A DNA stretch of 64,000 nt from NCBI RefSeq assembly GCF_020171745.1, contig NZ_JAIVAH010000013.1:248001-312000 (forward strand), in the 5' to 3' direction. A program made the translations under genes and the position numbers. How positions within the stretch are numbered: position 1 is the first letter of the stretch; each line of letters opens with the position of its first letter. Under the pieces are notes generated by a model, which was given only the letters and a program-made list of their open reading frames with translations, did not search any database and was not told the DNA's origin. This DNA comes from Prescottella equi. Lineage in GTDB: Bacteria > Actinomycetota > Actinomycetes > Mycobacteriales > Mycobacteriaceae. Below, in pieces: positions 56,726-64,000 of the stretch.

Positions 56726-57958
56726 CTACTCGGGGCGAAGGCGCGTCTCGAACTCGTTCTCCAGCGCCCGCCACGACTCGGCCTCGGCCTGGAACGGCGG
56801 GCTCGGCGTCATGCGTCCGGGGTCGGGTTCGAGGATGTACGAGACGTACCAGCCGAGCGGCGTCGACGCGGCCAGCGCGGCATCGGTGGCGTCGTCCTTC
56901 GCGAAGTCCGCAGCGTCGGTGAACAGCTCGACGGCCAGCTCGAGCTGGTCGGCGTCGACGCTGTCCGGGCCGTCGGCCAGGTCGTCTGCCAGTCCCGGAA
57001 GGACGTAGACGTTCTGGTCGGTGACCTCGATGTCGAGCGAGCCGTCCACTGCGGCGTTCTGGACCTGCTCGTAGGTGCTGACCTGAGCGAGCGCGTGGTC
57101 GTGGTTGTCGGCGAGGTAGCGGGCGAGGGCGCGCTCCGAACCGAAGACCGAGATCTTTCCGCCGCGGCCCAGGAACACCGCGTGCTCGTCGAGGTAGCAG
57201 CGCAACGAGTAGTAGGTGGTCTCGGAGGTGATGATCTGGATCGGGTCGATGCCCACCTCGGTCCAGAACGTCTCCTCCTCTTCCTCCTCGGATTCGGCGT
57301 CGTACTCGTCCAGGTCCTCGTCGGACTCGGCCTCGTCGTCCGCGTCGACCACGTTCTCCTCTGCCGCGAGGACCTCGGCCTCGGCGACGGACAGAGCCTC
57401 CGCGTCGACAGCGGGGGTGGAGACGATCGCGTCCACGGCATCGATCACCGCGTCCCAGCCCTGGGCGACCGCGGTGCCGATCCGGTCCCACAGCTCCTCG
57501 CCCTCGCGCCCGGCGAACACGTCCTCGCCGCCGCGCAGGTAGTTCAGCTCGGGGTGGTTGGCGAAGAACTTCAGGACCGGTTCGAGTTCGCAGACCTCGC
57601 CCAGGTTGCGCACCATGTCGAGGGTGCTGCGGAGTTCGGCGACGGTCAGCGGTTCGGGGTCACCGGCCGCGAGTTCGGGGACACCGATCAGATCGAAGCC
57701 ATTGGCGTCGTCGGGCTCGAGTTCGGGCGCCGCGAGCCGGGAGACGGTCGCCCACGCCGGGTGATCGACGAGGTCGTTGTCGCTGTTCGTCCGGATGAAC
57801 GCTGCGAGCTCGGCGACGGTGGGGAATCCGTACAGGTCCTCCTCGTGGCCGAGGAAGGCCTCCCACTCGTCGTCGCCCTCACGCCAGCTCGGGGCCCACA
57901 GAGTGACGAGGTCGCCTCGGGTGAGACCGAGTTCGATCGGGACGATGTCTCCAGCCAT
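56726..57958 (-). CDS. Conserved actinobacterial protein of unknown function (Rv3311-like)
   Basis: 410 residues. The N-terminus MAGDIVPIELGLTRGDLVTLWAP and a central, very acidic Glu/Asp-rich tract (57280-57340) are striking. A region FLGRGGKISVFGSERALARYL and a C-terminal GWYVSYILEPDPG are conserved-looking. It resembles Mtb Rv3311 in length, acidity and position; no enzymatic motif is evident. Cytoplasmic, no membrane segments. Confidence 0.75.
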   Translation of the reverse strand: MAGDIVPIELGLTRGDLVTLWAPSWREGDDEWEAFLGHEEDLYGFPTVAELAAFIRTNSDNDLVDHPAWATVSRLAAPELEPDDANGFDLIGVPELAAGDPEPLTVAELRSTLDMVRNLGEVCELEPVLKFFANHPELNYLRGGEDVFAGREGEELWDRIGTAVAQGWDAVIDAVDAIVSTPAVDAEALSVAEAEVLAAEENVVDADDEAESDEDLDEYDAESEEEEEETFWTEVGIDPIQIITSETTYYSLRCYLDEHAVFLGRGGKISVFGSERALARYLADNHDHALAQVSTYEQVQNAAVDGSLDIEVTDQNVYVLPGLADDLADGPDSVDADQLELAVELFTDAADFAKDDATDAALAASTPLGWYVSYILEPDPGRMTPSPPFQAEAESWRALENEFETRLRPE

Positions 57959-58005
57959 GGCCGGAAGCCTATCCAGCCGAGGCGCAAAGATATAGCTGGA
58001 CGCCG

Positions 58006-58326
58006 TCACCGCGTTTCGAACGTGTCGAACAGTTCGGCCGTGATCCGGTTGCGTGCCTCGTTCGCCGTGGCCGCAGCGAGGTGCGCGGTGTGCGTGATGG
58101 TTCGCGCGAGCACCGCGGCGTCGAGATCCTGGACGGAATCGCTGAGCCACAACCCGGTCGGGCTGCCGTTGCCGTCGACCTCGACCCGCACGCGTCCGTC
58201 GTCGCTCGCGGCCTCCACCCGGACGGCCTGCAGTGCCGACAGCGCGTCGTCGAGAAGATCCAGCTGCGCCGCCGCCTGCTCGACGATGGCATCCATGTCG
58301 CGTCCATCCATGTCGCGTCCATCCAT
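58006..58326 (-). CDS. YbaB/EbfC-like small protein
   Basis: 106 residues from ATG 58326 (GGAGG 4 bp upstream); ATG 58341, which overlaps the upstream stop, is an alternative. The N-terminus consists of MDGRD repeats, then an amphipathic helix (AIVEQAAAQLDLLDDALSALQ) and a beta-hairpin/helix as in YbaB proteins (VRVEVDGNGSPTGLWLSD). In T7SS-linked loci such proteins are common; DNA binding is not demonstrated. Confidence 0.65.
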   Translation of the reverse strand: MDGRDMDGRDMDAIVEQAAAQLDLLDDALSALQAVRVEAASDDGRVRVEVDGNGSPTGLWLSDSVQDLDAAVLARTITHTAHLAAATANEARNRITAELFDTFETR

Positions 58327-58335
58327 GTCGCCTCC
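58291..58335. repeat. Triplicated 15-bp SD-start codon unit
   Basis: Three tandem copies of ATCCATGTCGCGTCC (one base change in the third, 58321-58335). On the coding (minus) strand each unit reads GGA(C/G)GCGACATGGAT, so each contains a Shine-Dalgarno-like sequence and an in-frame ATG. Confidence 0.85.
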
Positions 58336-58337
58336 AT

Positions 58338-58682
58338 TCATGCGGGCCGCATCCAACTGGCCGGGCCGGCCTGGCTCTCGTCCTCGACGCGCTGGATCGC
58401 CGCGACCTGCTCGCGGGTGGGCAGTCCGAGCCGATCGAGTACGTCGGCGGGCACACCGTCGCGGCTCAGTTCCTCGCGTCGCCGAGTCCCGGCCTCCCGG
58501 CCGGCCTCCCGGCACAGGCGCAGGATCTCGGTGGCCAGGCGTGCGCCGCCGTAGCGCAGCTCGCCCCGGTCGATCCGGATGTCGAGGGGAAGCCCCGTCT
58601 CCGTGGCGCGGACCGCGACGGTGCGCGCACGGTTGACGGCGGTAGCCGAGCAGGGCGCCGGGGGCGGGAACGGTTCTGTCAT
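58338..58682 (-). CDS. Hypothetical protein of NlpC/T7SS-like operon
   Basis: 114 residues that I do not recognise; mostly helical with many Arg/Glu, a Pro-rich N-terminus (TEPFPPPAP) and no signal peptide or membrane helix. ATG 58682 follows GGAG. Its TGA overlaps an ATG of the next gene, and its start is 26 bp after the NlpC/P60 stop. Confidence 0.6.
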   Translation of the reverse strand: MTEPFPPPAPCSATAVNRARTVAVRATETGLPLDIRIDRGELRYGGARLATEILRLCREAGREAGTRRREELSRDGVPADVLDRLGLPTREQVAAIQRVEDESQAGPASWMRPA

Positions 58683-58708
58683 GTCACTCCGATCGTGGGA
58701 CGAGGCAC

Positions 58709-59860
58709 TCATTCGGTGGGGCGGAAGAAGCCATGGAAGCCCATGCCGCTGTTGCTGGTTCGGATCGCACTGACGGACACTGGATCGCCGGCCTCGACCA
58801 TCTGCCCGTTGCCGATCACCATCGCGACATGGCCGTCCCACACCGCGAGGTCGCCGGGCATGAGGTTCTCCTGCGCGACCGGGACTCCCACGCTCTGCTC
58901 CTGGGCCAGCCTGGGCAACTCCACCCCGGCCTCGCCGTACGCCCACTGGGTGAGGCCGCTGCAGTCCAGTCCCTGCCCGGGCGTCGTGCCGCCCCACTGG
59001 TACGGAACGCCCTGCTGGGTGAGGGCGTTGCGCACCGCGTCGGCGGCCTCCTCGTTGGGGGCGACGACGGTGCTGCCGTCGGGCAGCACGATCTCGACAC
59101 CGCTCCCGCCGAAGCGCGGGTCGTACGAACTCGAGCCGCCGGCGCTGCCGTTGTCCGCGGCGGCCACGGACGAACCGGATCCGGACGAGCCGGATCCGTA
59201 CGCAAGGGGACTCGCGGCGTCTCCGACCGATGATCCGAACGATCCGGAGGGGGAACTGGTGAACGCCGACAGCACCCGGCCCGCGACGTCGGCCTGGGGC
59301 GCCCCGGGAGCCGCGACGGGCATGCCCGCGGACGCGACGACCGTGCGCGCGTCGGCGGGCACCGGGTCCGGCGCGGTGAGTTCGACGATCTTCGCGGTGT
59401 GCACGGCCAGCTCGCCGCGCACCCGCTCGACGACGGTCAGCGCGCGCCCGAGGTGTTCGACGGCGGCACCGATCAGCATCATCTGTCCGGCCGGTGTCGC
59501 CAGCGCGGGGAGCGCGGACGACGCGAGCGACAGGAAGGACTGCAGGATCGCCGCGAGTTCGGCGTTGCCGGCCCGGACGCATTCGGACGCCGCCTCGACG
59601 ACGGTCGCGATCTCCCGGCCGCGGTCCGACAGCTGCACCGACGCGGACTGTGTGGACTCGGCCTTGGCGTTCGCGGCGTCGGCGGCGACTCCGGTCCAGA
59701 CGCCGCCGAGTTCGCTGATGCCGGTCCGGCCGAGCGCATGGGCGGTGTCGATCGCGTCCGAGGCCGCCCGCAGCGATGCGGCGGGGGAGCCACCGGGCAG
59801 GGCGCCGGAGCCGAACGCGGCGAGCAGGTCGACGACGGGGCGCGCCAGGACGTCGATCAC
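58709..59860 (-). CDS. NlpC/P60 peptidoglycan hydrolase with T7SS-like N-terminus
   Basis: 383 residues. Residues 1-180 are helical with a GGVWTG (WxG-like) turn, as in type VII secretion substrates; a Gly/Ser-rich linker follows; the C-terminal C40 peptidase has catalytic Cys in LDCSGLTQW, His in DGHVAMVIG and a polar third residue. There is no Sec signal peptide. If secreted, it would need the WxG-type route; RipA-like enzymes by contrast carry a signal peptide. Start overlaps the previous gene by 4 bp. Confidence 0.8.
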   Translation of the reverse strand: MIDVLARPVVDLLAAFGSGALPGGSPAASLRAASDAIDTAHALGRTGISELGGVWTGVAADAANAKAESTQSASVQLSDRGREIATVVEAASECVRAGNAELAAILQSFLSLASSALPALATPAGQMMLIGAAVEHLGRALTVVERVRGELAVHTAKIVELTAPDPVPADARTVVASAGMPVAAPGAPQADVAGRVLSAFTSSPSGSFGSSVGDAASPLAYGSGSSGSGSSVAAADNGSAGGSSSYDPRFGGSGVEIVLPDGSTVVAPNEEAADAVRNALTQQGVPYQWGGTTPGQGLDCSGLTQWAYGEAGVELPRLAQEQSVGVPVAQENLMPGDLAVWDGHVAMVIGNGQMVEAGDPVSVSAIRTSNSGMGFHGFFRPTE

Positions 59861-60177
59861 GACAGCCCCGCACCCGTGCCGGCGACGGCGTCCGCGCCCG
59901 CGGCGTCCGTCGCGTCGTACGCGGCGGCGGTGCTCGCGGCGGCCGCGCTGATGGCCGACCAGGCCGAGGAGAGGCGCCCCACCTCGGCGACGTGAGCGGA
60001 CTGGGCGGCTGTGAACGCGGCCACGAAGTCGCCGCCGACGACCCCGAAAACCGGACCGAGCAGCGCCGGACCCGCTGCGCCGGCGGCCACACCCGCGGCC
60101 TCGGTCTGTACGGCGAGAGCCGCGGCCGTGGCGCCGAACGCCGCGATGCCTGCAGTCTGTGCCGAGAACTCACCCAT
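59857..60177 (-). CDS. Small T7SS effector-like protein
   Basis: 106 residues, Ala-rich, two long helices around a GPVFGVVGGDF turn; resembles the short helical partners encoded before T7SS-linked effectors. ATG 60177 follows a GGGGGG run; ATGA overlap with the NlpC/P60 gene. No signal peptide. First gene of the mini-operon. Confidence 0.65.
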   Translation of the reverse strand: MGEFSAQTAGIAAFGATAAALAVQTEAAGVAAGAAGPALLGPVFGVVGGDFVAAFTAAQSAHVAEVGRLSSAWSAISAAAASTAAAYDATDAAGADAVAGTGAGLS

Positions 60178-60286
60178 GTGGTTCCCCCCGTCGAAAAGAA
60201 TTCCGTCGAAGGGTTGGACGCGGTGAGGAGCCGTTCGGTTCCCATCGGATTCGGGAGCGGTGACCGGCGCACTATCCTGTGAAGTC

Positions 60287-60910
60287 ATGGAAACGCACGT
60301 GGTCGACCATCCGCTGGCAGCTGCTCTTATGACGACGATGAGGGACGAGCGGAGCGACAGCCCGACGTTCCGTTCCGCACTGCGCGAGCTGACCCAGATG
60401 TTGATCTACGAGGCCACCCGCAATGCCCCGGTCGAGGAGTTCGACGTCAAGACGCCGGTGGCCGTGACGACGGGCTACCGCCTGGCGCACCCGCCGCTGC
60501 TGGTTCCCGTTCTGCGCGCGGGGCTCGGCATGGTCGATCAGGCCAGCCTGGCCATTCCGCAGTCACGGGTCGGGTTCGTCGGCATGGCCCGGGACGAGGA
60601 GACGCACCAGCCGGTGCCGTACCTCGAATCGCTGCCTGCCGACCTGTCCGGCATCCCCGTCTACGTGCTCGATCCGATGCTCGCGACGGGCGGCTCGATG
60701 GTGCACACGATCGACCTGCTCGTCGCGCGTGGCGCCACCGACATCACCGCGGTGTGCGTGGTCGCGGCCCCGCAGGGCGTCGAAGCTCTCGCGAACTCCG
60801 GTCACCCGGTGCGCCTGGTCACGGCGACCGTCGACGAGGGACTCGACGAGAACGCCTTCATCGTGCCGGGACTCGGCGACGCGGGTGACCGGCAGTTCGG
60901 CCCCCGCTAG
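60287..60910 (+). CDS. upp: Uracil phosphoribosyltransferase
   Basis: 207 residues. PRPP loop [24 protein letters not shown], and the C-terminal [11 protein letters not shown] are diagnostic. Converts uracil and PRPP to UMP in pyrimidine salvage. ATG 60287; its TAG abuts the stop of the convergent lipoprotein gene. Confidence 0.94.
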   Translation: METHVVDHPLAAALMTTMRDERSDSPTFRSALRELTQMLIYEATRNAPVEEFDVKTPVAVTTGYRLAHPPLLVPVLRAGLGMVDQASLAIPQSRVGFVGMARDEETHQPVPYLESLPADLSGIPVYVLDPMLATGGSMVHTIDLLVARGATDITAVCVVAAPQGVEALANSGHPVRLVTATVDEGLDENAFIVPGLGDAGDRQFGPR

Positions 60911-61576
60911 CTAGCGCGGAGCGTTCTGCAGGACGCGGCCGGTCACCGCGTCGACGTCCACTGCACGCTGCGCTCCGGAGGCATCGACCACGTCGGCCTC
61001 CCACACGTACGTGCCGCCCTTCTCCACCACGAGGTTCAGGTCGGTGATCCGGCCGCCCGGGACCTCTGTGAGGACGACGCCGGTGGCGGCGGTGTAGTCG
61101 AGTTTCGCTTCTGCGGTACCCGGGTTCTGCCCACCGGTTGCCGAAGGTCCTGCGATGACGCGGTCGCCGTCGGGCGAGATGCCGACCTCGACGGCGACGC
61201 CGTCGGCGTTGATGAGGTCGACCACCCAGCTGCCGTCGCTGTTCTCCTCGATGGAGACCAGCGTGCTGCCGGGAACCGCCGCGATCGCGGTGCGGCCGGC
61301 GTGTTCGAAGACCTTGGCGTTCCAGCCGGGCGCCAGCGAAGCCGTCGACTGCCCCGGGGTGGCGGCGGGTGCCGATTGGGCGGACGTTGCCGAGTTCGCG
61401 GAGGATGCGGAAGAGGTTGTCGCCGATGCCTTCGCGGAGGTGCTGGTCGCTGCGGCGCTCGTGGTGGAGGCGCTGCTTCCGTCGTCGCTGCTGCAGCCGG
61501 CCAGAGCGAAGAGCGCGACGCCGGCGACGGCGGCCGCTCCCACTCGGGATGCGGCACTGTCTCGGAAAATCCTCAT
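60911..61576 (-). CDS. PepSY-like lipoprotein 1
   Basis: 221 residues. Signal peptide with lipobox LAGC, a Ser/Thr-rich linker, then two repeats resembling PepSY folds (KVFEHAGRTAIAAVPGSTLVSIEE, and DYTAATGVVLTEVPGGRITDLNLVVEKGG broken by strands). PepSY domains are thought to inhibit proteases. It is a paralogue of the next gene. Confidence 0.72.
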   Translation of the reverse strand: MRIFRDSAASRVGAAAVAGVALFALAGCSSDDGSSASTTSAAATSTSAKASATTSSASSANSATSAQSAPAATPGQSTASLAPGWNAKVFEHAGRTAIAAVPGSTLVSIEENSDGSWVVDLINADGVAVEVGISPDGDRVIAGPSATGGQNPGTAEAKLDYTAATGVVLTEVPGGRITDLNLVVEKGGTYVWEADVVDASGAQRAVDVDAVTGRVLQNAPR

Positions 61577-61671
61577 ATCGCTGAAACCTCTCAAATCGCC
61601 ATTCTTCGCTACGCAGACGGTTGTATCAGAGATTGATGCGCCTGAGCGTGAAGATGCGTCGATTGCCGGGG

Positions 61672-62316
61672 TCAGCGTCCGGTGGTGTTCGACAGAACCG
61701 TGCCGGTGGCGGCGTCGATCGTGACTTCGTGTTTCGTGCCGGATCCGTCGATCACGTCGGCCTCCCATACCGTGGTGCCGTTGTCGGAGTCGAGGTTGAG
61801 TTCGGTCACCGACCCGCCGGGTACCTCGGTGAGCAGGGCGGCAGTGGCCGCGGTGTAGTCGAGGGTCGCCGCCTGCACGCGATCGCGGTGCTTCGCGCGG
61901 TCGGCATCGTCCTGGTCGTCGATCCTGGGCGTCCCGAGGACCGATGAGCCGTCGGAGGTGACGTCGACATGGTGTTCGACCCCGTCGGGCGTGACGACCT
62001 GGGCCTCCCAGGTCTGGTCGTGCTCCGATTCGATCGAGACGAGGACGCTTCCGGGCACTGCCGCGACGGCGGTCGCTCCGGCCCGCTCGAGCGCCTGCGT
62101 ACTCGGGGCAGTGGCCTGGGCCGGACCGGTGGTCGTGGCGCCGGTCGTACCGGTGGTCATGCCGGTGGTCATGCCGGTGGTCATGCCGGTGGTCGTCGTG
62201 GCATTCTGCCCGCCGTCGTCGTTTCCGCCGCAACCGGCGAGAGCGACGAGTGCGGCCCCCGCGATCGCGAGTGCTGTTCCCCGGGTCCTCGATGCGGAAC
62301 CGCGCGAGTGAAGCAT
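61672..62316 (-). CDS. PepSY-like lipoprotein 2
   Basis: 214 residues. Lipobox LAGC, a linker with MTTG repeats, then the same two-part domain as the previous gene (AVAAVPGSVLVSIES, YTAATAALLTEVPGGSVTELNLD). A tandem duplication of an ancestral gene is likely. The MTTG linker repeats arise from a 12-bp tandem repeat. Confidence 0.72.
   Translation of the reverse strand: MLHSRGSASRTRGTALAIAGAALVALAGCGGNDDGGQNATTTTGMTTGMTTGMTTGTTGATTTGPAQATAPSTQALERAGATAVAAVPGSVLVSIESEHDQTWEAQVVTPDGVEHHVDVTSDGSSVLGTPRIDDQDDADRAKHRDRVQAATLDYTAATAALLTEVPGGSVTELNLDSDNGTTVWEADVIDGSGTKHEVTIDAATGTVLSNTTGR
62149..62196. repeat. 12-bp coding tandem repeat (about 4 copies)
   Basis: Unit GCCGGTGGTCAT from 62161, preceded by one variant copy at 62149; encodes the MTTG linker of the lipoprotein on the minus strand. 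Copy number may vary between strains. Confidence 0.75.
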
Positions 62317-62362
62317 CCTGTTCTCCGTTCCGTTGTCGCCTTCGGGTGGGAGTTCTCGACCT

Positions 62363-63859
62363 TCAGGATGTGCCGAGTCGATCCTCCGTCGCAAGTTGCG
62401 CCCGGACGGCCGCGGCCCGGTCCTGTGCCGCGCGACGGGCAGCGGCGAGGTCCGGGGCCGCCGGCGCGGGCTCGACCACTTCGAAGTAGGCCTTGAGTTT
62501 CGGTTCGGTGCCCGACGGCCGGACCGTGACGTGGAGTCCGGGGCCGGACAGGGTGACCGCGTCGGTGCGGAGCGGACCACGCAACGCGGCGAGGTCCGTT
62601 GCCGCGACGGTGATTCCGGCGATCTCCGTCGGCGGGTGGGCGCGCAGCCCGGCCATCGCGCGACCGATCTCGTCCAGGTCGTCGAACCGGCGCGACACCT
62701 GGCCGGTGACGTGGACCCCGAACCGTGCGGCGAGGTCGTCGAGCGCATCGAGCGGTGTCCGCCCGCCGGACTTCAGATCGGCCACGAGGTCGGCGATCAG
62801 CACGGCCGCCGAGATGCCGTCCTTGTCCCGCACGACATCCGGGTCGACGCAGTGCCCGACGGCCTCCTCGTACGCGTACACCAGGCCCTCGCCGGCGCGC
62901 ACCAGCCACTTGAACCCGGTGAGGGTGCGCGCGGAGCGGGCGCCGTGGGCGTCGGCGATCTTCCCGAGCAGCGTCGACGACACAATGGTTGTCGCGACCA
63001 ATGCGTCCCCGGTCGTGTGCGCGAGGATCCGCTCGCCGAGCAGCGCCCCGGTCTCGTCGCCGGTGAGCATCCGCCAGCCGTCCGGGCCGGGGACGCCGAC
63101 AGCGCAGCGGTCGGCATCCGGGTCGAGCGCGATCGCGACGTCGGCGCCGACCGCCGCGGCGAGGGCGAGCAGTTCGTCCGGCGCTCCGGGTTCCTCGGGG
63201 TTCGGGAACGCGACCGTGGGGAAGTCGGGATCGGGGTCGAATTGTGTTGTCACGGTATGGACGTCGGTGAATCCTGCGGCGCGCAGGGCGGCCACCGCGA
63301 TCTCGCCGCCGACACCGTGCAGGGGGGTGAGCGCGATCCGGACGTCGCGGCGGTCGCCGAACGGCAGTGACGCGACCCGGTCCAGGTACGCCGAGACGAG
63401 CGTGTCGTCGGCCGGGGTGACCGGAGTGCGCCGGATCTGCGAGACGCGGGCGATCACGTCCTCGATCTCCCGGTCGGCCGGGGCCGCGAGCGGGGACCCG
63501 CCGTGCATGTACACCTTGTAGCCGTTGTCGGCGGGTGGGTTGTGAGACGCGGTGATCTGCACGCCGGCTACCGCGCCCAGGCGGCGTACCGCGAACGCGA
63601 CCAGGGGAGTGGGTAGTGGACGCGGCAGCAGCACGACGTCGAAGCCCTCGGCGGCGAGGACCTCGGCCGCGGCGGTCGCGAACTCCTCCGACCCGTGCCG
63701 GGCGTCTCGGCCGACGACCGCGACACCGCCGCCGAGGCACTTGTCGCGCAGCCACTGCGCCAGGCCGGCCGTCGTGCGCTCGACGACGCCGACGTTCATG
63801 CAGTCCGGCCCGTCGCCGACCGGTCCGCGCAGGCCGGCGGTGCCGAAGCGGAGGGTCAC
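62363..63859 (-). CDS. pmmB: Phosphohexomutase (PmmB-like)
   Basis: 498 residues, alpha-D-phosphohexomutase family. Phosphoserine loop TASHNPP, metal loop DPDADR, sugar-binding [11 protein letters not shown] and phosphate-binding [10 protein letters not shown] are all present. It interconverts sugar 1- and 6-phosphates; phosphomannomutase or phosphoglucomutase activity cannot be separated from sequence. GTG 63859 overlaps the preceding stop (GTGA). Confidence 0.88.
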   Translation of the reverse strand: MTLRFGTAGLRGPVGDGPDCMNVGVVERTTAGLAQWLRDKCLGGGVAVVGRDARHGSEEFATAAAEVLAAEGFDVVLLPRPLPTPLVAFAVRRLGAVAGVQITASHNPPADNGYKVYMHGGSPLAAPADREIEDVIARVSQIRRTPVTPADDTLVSAYLDRVASLPFGDRRDVRIALTPLHGVGGEIAVAALRAAGFTDVHTVTTQFDPDPDFPTVAFPNPEEPGAPDELLALAAAVGADVAIALDPDADRCAVGVPGPDGWRMLTGDETGALLGERILAHTTGDALVATTIVSSTLLGKIADAHGARSARTLTGFKWLVRAGEGLVYAYEEAVGHCVDPDVVRDKDGISAAVLIADLVADLKSGGRTPLDALDDLAARFGVHVTGQVSRRFDDLDEIGRAMAGLRAHPPTEIAGITVAATDLAALRGPLRTDAVTLSGPGLHVTVRPSGTEPKLKAYFEVVEPAPAAPDLAAARRAAQDRAAAVRAQLATEDRLGTS

Positions 63860-64000
63860 AACCGGGCCAGCAGGTCGTGGAGCAACGCGCCCATACGGCC
63901 GGCGGACGCCTGTCCTGCGGCGAGCACCTCGGCGTGGTCGAGAGGATCGCCGGTGATGCCGGCGGCGAGGTTCGTCACGAGCGAGACGCCGAGGACCTCC
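63856..64000 (-). CDS. deoD: Purine nucleoside phosphorylase, C-terminus (partial)
   Basis: Only the last 47 residues are in the window: [18 protein letters not shown] and [10 protein letters not shown] are the conserved C-terminal segment of trimeric purine nucleoside phosphorylase, with the stop at 63856. The rest lies to the right. It overlaps the phosphohexomutase start. Confidence 0.82.
   Translation of the reverse strand, partial: EVLGVSLVTNLAAGITGDPLDHAEVLAAGQASAGRMGALLHDLLARL

Overview
This is 64 kb of GC-rich chromosome from a mycolic-acid actinobacterium, most likely Rhodococcus (or Prescottella). The evidence is high GC, MmpL transporters, a KstR2-type sterol operator, a SAM-IV riboswitch and a polyhydroxyalkanoate (PHA) locus. 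The backbone gene order follows the Mycobacterium tuberculosis stretch from imuB (Rv3394c) through acrA1, dnaE2, the spoU-type methyltransferase, mfpA, folD, metA/metC, icd1, trpS, dacB1, sdh, add and upp to pmmB and the purine phosphorylase. Accessory modules are interleaved. I see no tRNA, rRNA, CRISPR array, transposase, integrase or prophage.

Layout. 0-7.9 kb: the C-terminus of ImuB, a CopB-type copper ATPase behind a CsoR-like operator, a short housekeeping run, and ipdC (sterol C/D-ring catabolism) under a KstR2 box. 8-13.7 kb: a flavin monooxygenase, a two-domain fatty acyl-CoA reductase and an MmpL transporter. 13.8-20.9 kb: a complete ABC importer whose operon also encodes a metallophosphodiesterase and a PTP-type phosphatase, with an RpiR regulator upstream; this looks like scavenging of a phosphorylated compound. 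20.9-24.8 kb: wrbA and a PHA cluster (XRE regulator, phasin, PHA synthase, MaoC hydratase). 25-28.6 kb: SOS-controlled dnaE2.

28.6-37.9 kb is the most unusual part, apparently a reactive-sulfur and sulfite island. It holds a CoA-disulfide reductase-rhodanese fusion, a rhodanese, an MmpL, a CstR-type persulfide sensor, a DUF302 protein, a TDT-family exporter and a YeiH-family exporter, each exporter paired with a divergent LysR regulator. Near-identical TACCCC/GGGGTA operators precede three of its transcription units.

38-64 kb is mostly core: trmL, mfpA, a GNAT acetyltransferase, folD, metX-metY, icd, an MFS transporter, xthA, an RNase-barstar pair, trpS, yhjD, dacB, sdhCDAB, add, a mini-operon of type VII-like secretion flavour with an NlpC/P60 hydrolase, upp, two PepSY-like lipoproteins, a phosphohexomutase and the end of a purine nucleoside phosphorylase. 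The metY leader combines a SAM-IV riboswitch with a short Cys-containing upstream ORF.

Functionally, the sulfur island (persulfide handling, sulfite efflux) and metX-metY (sulfide assimilation with SAM feedback) deal with the same sulfur pool. ImuB and DnaE2 form the SOS mutasome. The sterol, acyl-CoA reductase and PHA genes fit a lipid-metabolising, carbon-storing lifestyle.
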